A DNA stretch of 34,464 nt from an uncultured Prochlorococcus sp. (GTDB lineage: Bacteria > Cyanobacteriota > Cyanobacteriia > PCC-6307 > Cyanobiaceae). Made by a program: the position numbers and the translations under genes. Every line of letters starts with the position of its first letter. The first letter of the stretch is position 1. This document shows, piece by piece, positions 34,386-34,464 of the stretch. Where the stretch lies: positions 1 through 34,464 of the forward strand of contig CACEWU010000011.1 of assembly GCA_902563335.1 (NCBI GenBank). Reading direction: 5' to 3'. Under the pieces are notes generated by a model. The model ran no database searches, was not told the origin of the DNA, and was given only the letters and a program-made list of their open reading frames with translations.

Positions 34386-34464
34386 ATGATTGTACACGTT
34401 CTTCTCTATGACGCCGGTAATGATAGTGAAGGTATTCATTCTCTTGAAATTAAAGGGTTGACAA
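34386..34464 (+). CDS. DUF3110 protein, partial (N-terminus only)
   Basis: Only the first 26 codons lie in the window: MIVHVLLYDAGNDSEGIHSL and onward to GLT, all open. The opening V-H-V-L-L-Y-D-A-G-x-D-S-E-G-I-H-S-L is what I remember of DUF3110, a short protein family of cyanobacteria and plastids. The function is unknown. It follows dnaJ by 57 bp on the same strand, so may be cotranscribed. Confidence 0.7.
   Translation, partial: MIVHVLLYDAGNDSEGIHSLEIKGLT

Noticed and set aside
1-34464. Mobile elements, prophage, CRISPR arrays, toxin-antitoxin or defence systems
   Set aside because: No transposase, integrase, repeat-spacer array, att-like duplication at the tRNA or recognised defence gene was seen.

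Overview
The window reads as a single, densely packed stretch of a small, AT-rich cyanobacterial chromosome, almost certainly a marine picocyanobacterium and most likely Prochlorococcus. Evidence is the set of photosynthesis genes (petN, psaK, thf1/psb29), cyanobacterial proteases (ClpS/ClpP, an FtsH2-like FtsH), cyanobacteria-specific membrane families (DUF2499, DUF3593, Ycf19/YggT, DUF3110), a glucosylglycerol synthesis/transport operon, short intergenic gaps and low GC. The ggpS-ggt operon hints at a low-light-type lineage, but that is inference. I see no insertion sequence, prophage, CRISPR array or rRNA.

Layout. 1-4 kb is the most accessory-looking part: a truncated minus-strand zinc-ribbon protein running off the left edge, two small secreted proteins that share a C-x5-Y-x2-C motif, a MIF-type tautomerase between them, a DUF2103 protein and several tiny ORFs. 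3.4-7.5 kb is a protein-quality-control block: clpS, petN plus a small membrane protein, thf1/psb29 divergent from clpP, and ftsH convergent with clpP across a shared hairpin. 7.7-10.4 kb is pyk followed by an orphan MacB/FtsX-type permease. 10.4-13.4 kb holds a MazG-like hydrolase and the minus-strand run ilvA-scpB-yggT. 13.5-16.7 kb is dxs with a tightly linked FAD oxidoreductase of the geranylgeranyl-reductase type. 16.7-17.7 kb is DUF2499-DUF3593-psaK. 17.8-23.3 kb is a five-gene, overlap-coupled operon for a GgpS-type glucosylglycerol-phosphate synthase and an ABC importer. 23.7-28.3 kb carries rpmB, htpG, a ferredoxin, hisZ and an inositol-monophosphatase-family gene. After a tRNA-Ser(GGA) come pstC-pstA-pstB without pstS. 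The right end has a dnaK3-like/dnaJ pair and the start of a DUF3110 gene.

How it works together. Most genes are core housekeeping or photosynthesis. The best-supported functional groups are compatible-solute synthesis plus uptake (ggpS-ggtBCDA), thylakoid/photosystem II proteostasis (Thf1, FtsH, ClpP, ClpS), isoprenoid supply (Dxs plus FAD enzyme), phosphate uptake (PstCAB) and Hsp70/Hsp40 chaperoning (DnaK/DnaJ).

I did not find a clearly new biological system. The observations most worth a second look are a ClpS that appears to have lost two residues that grip the N-degron amine, the paired small secreted Cys-motif proteins around MIF, the FAD enzyme coupled to dxs, the repeated DPWDN motif in the DnaK tail, and several inverted repeats in divergent promoters. 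All identifications are by reading motifs and family resemblance; no database search was run.
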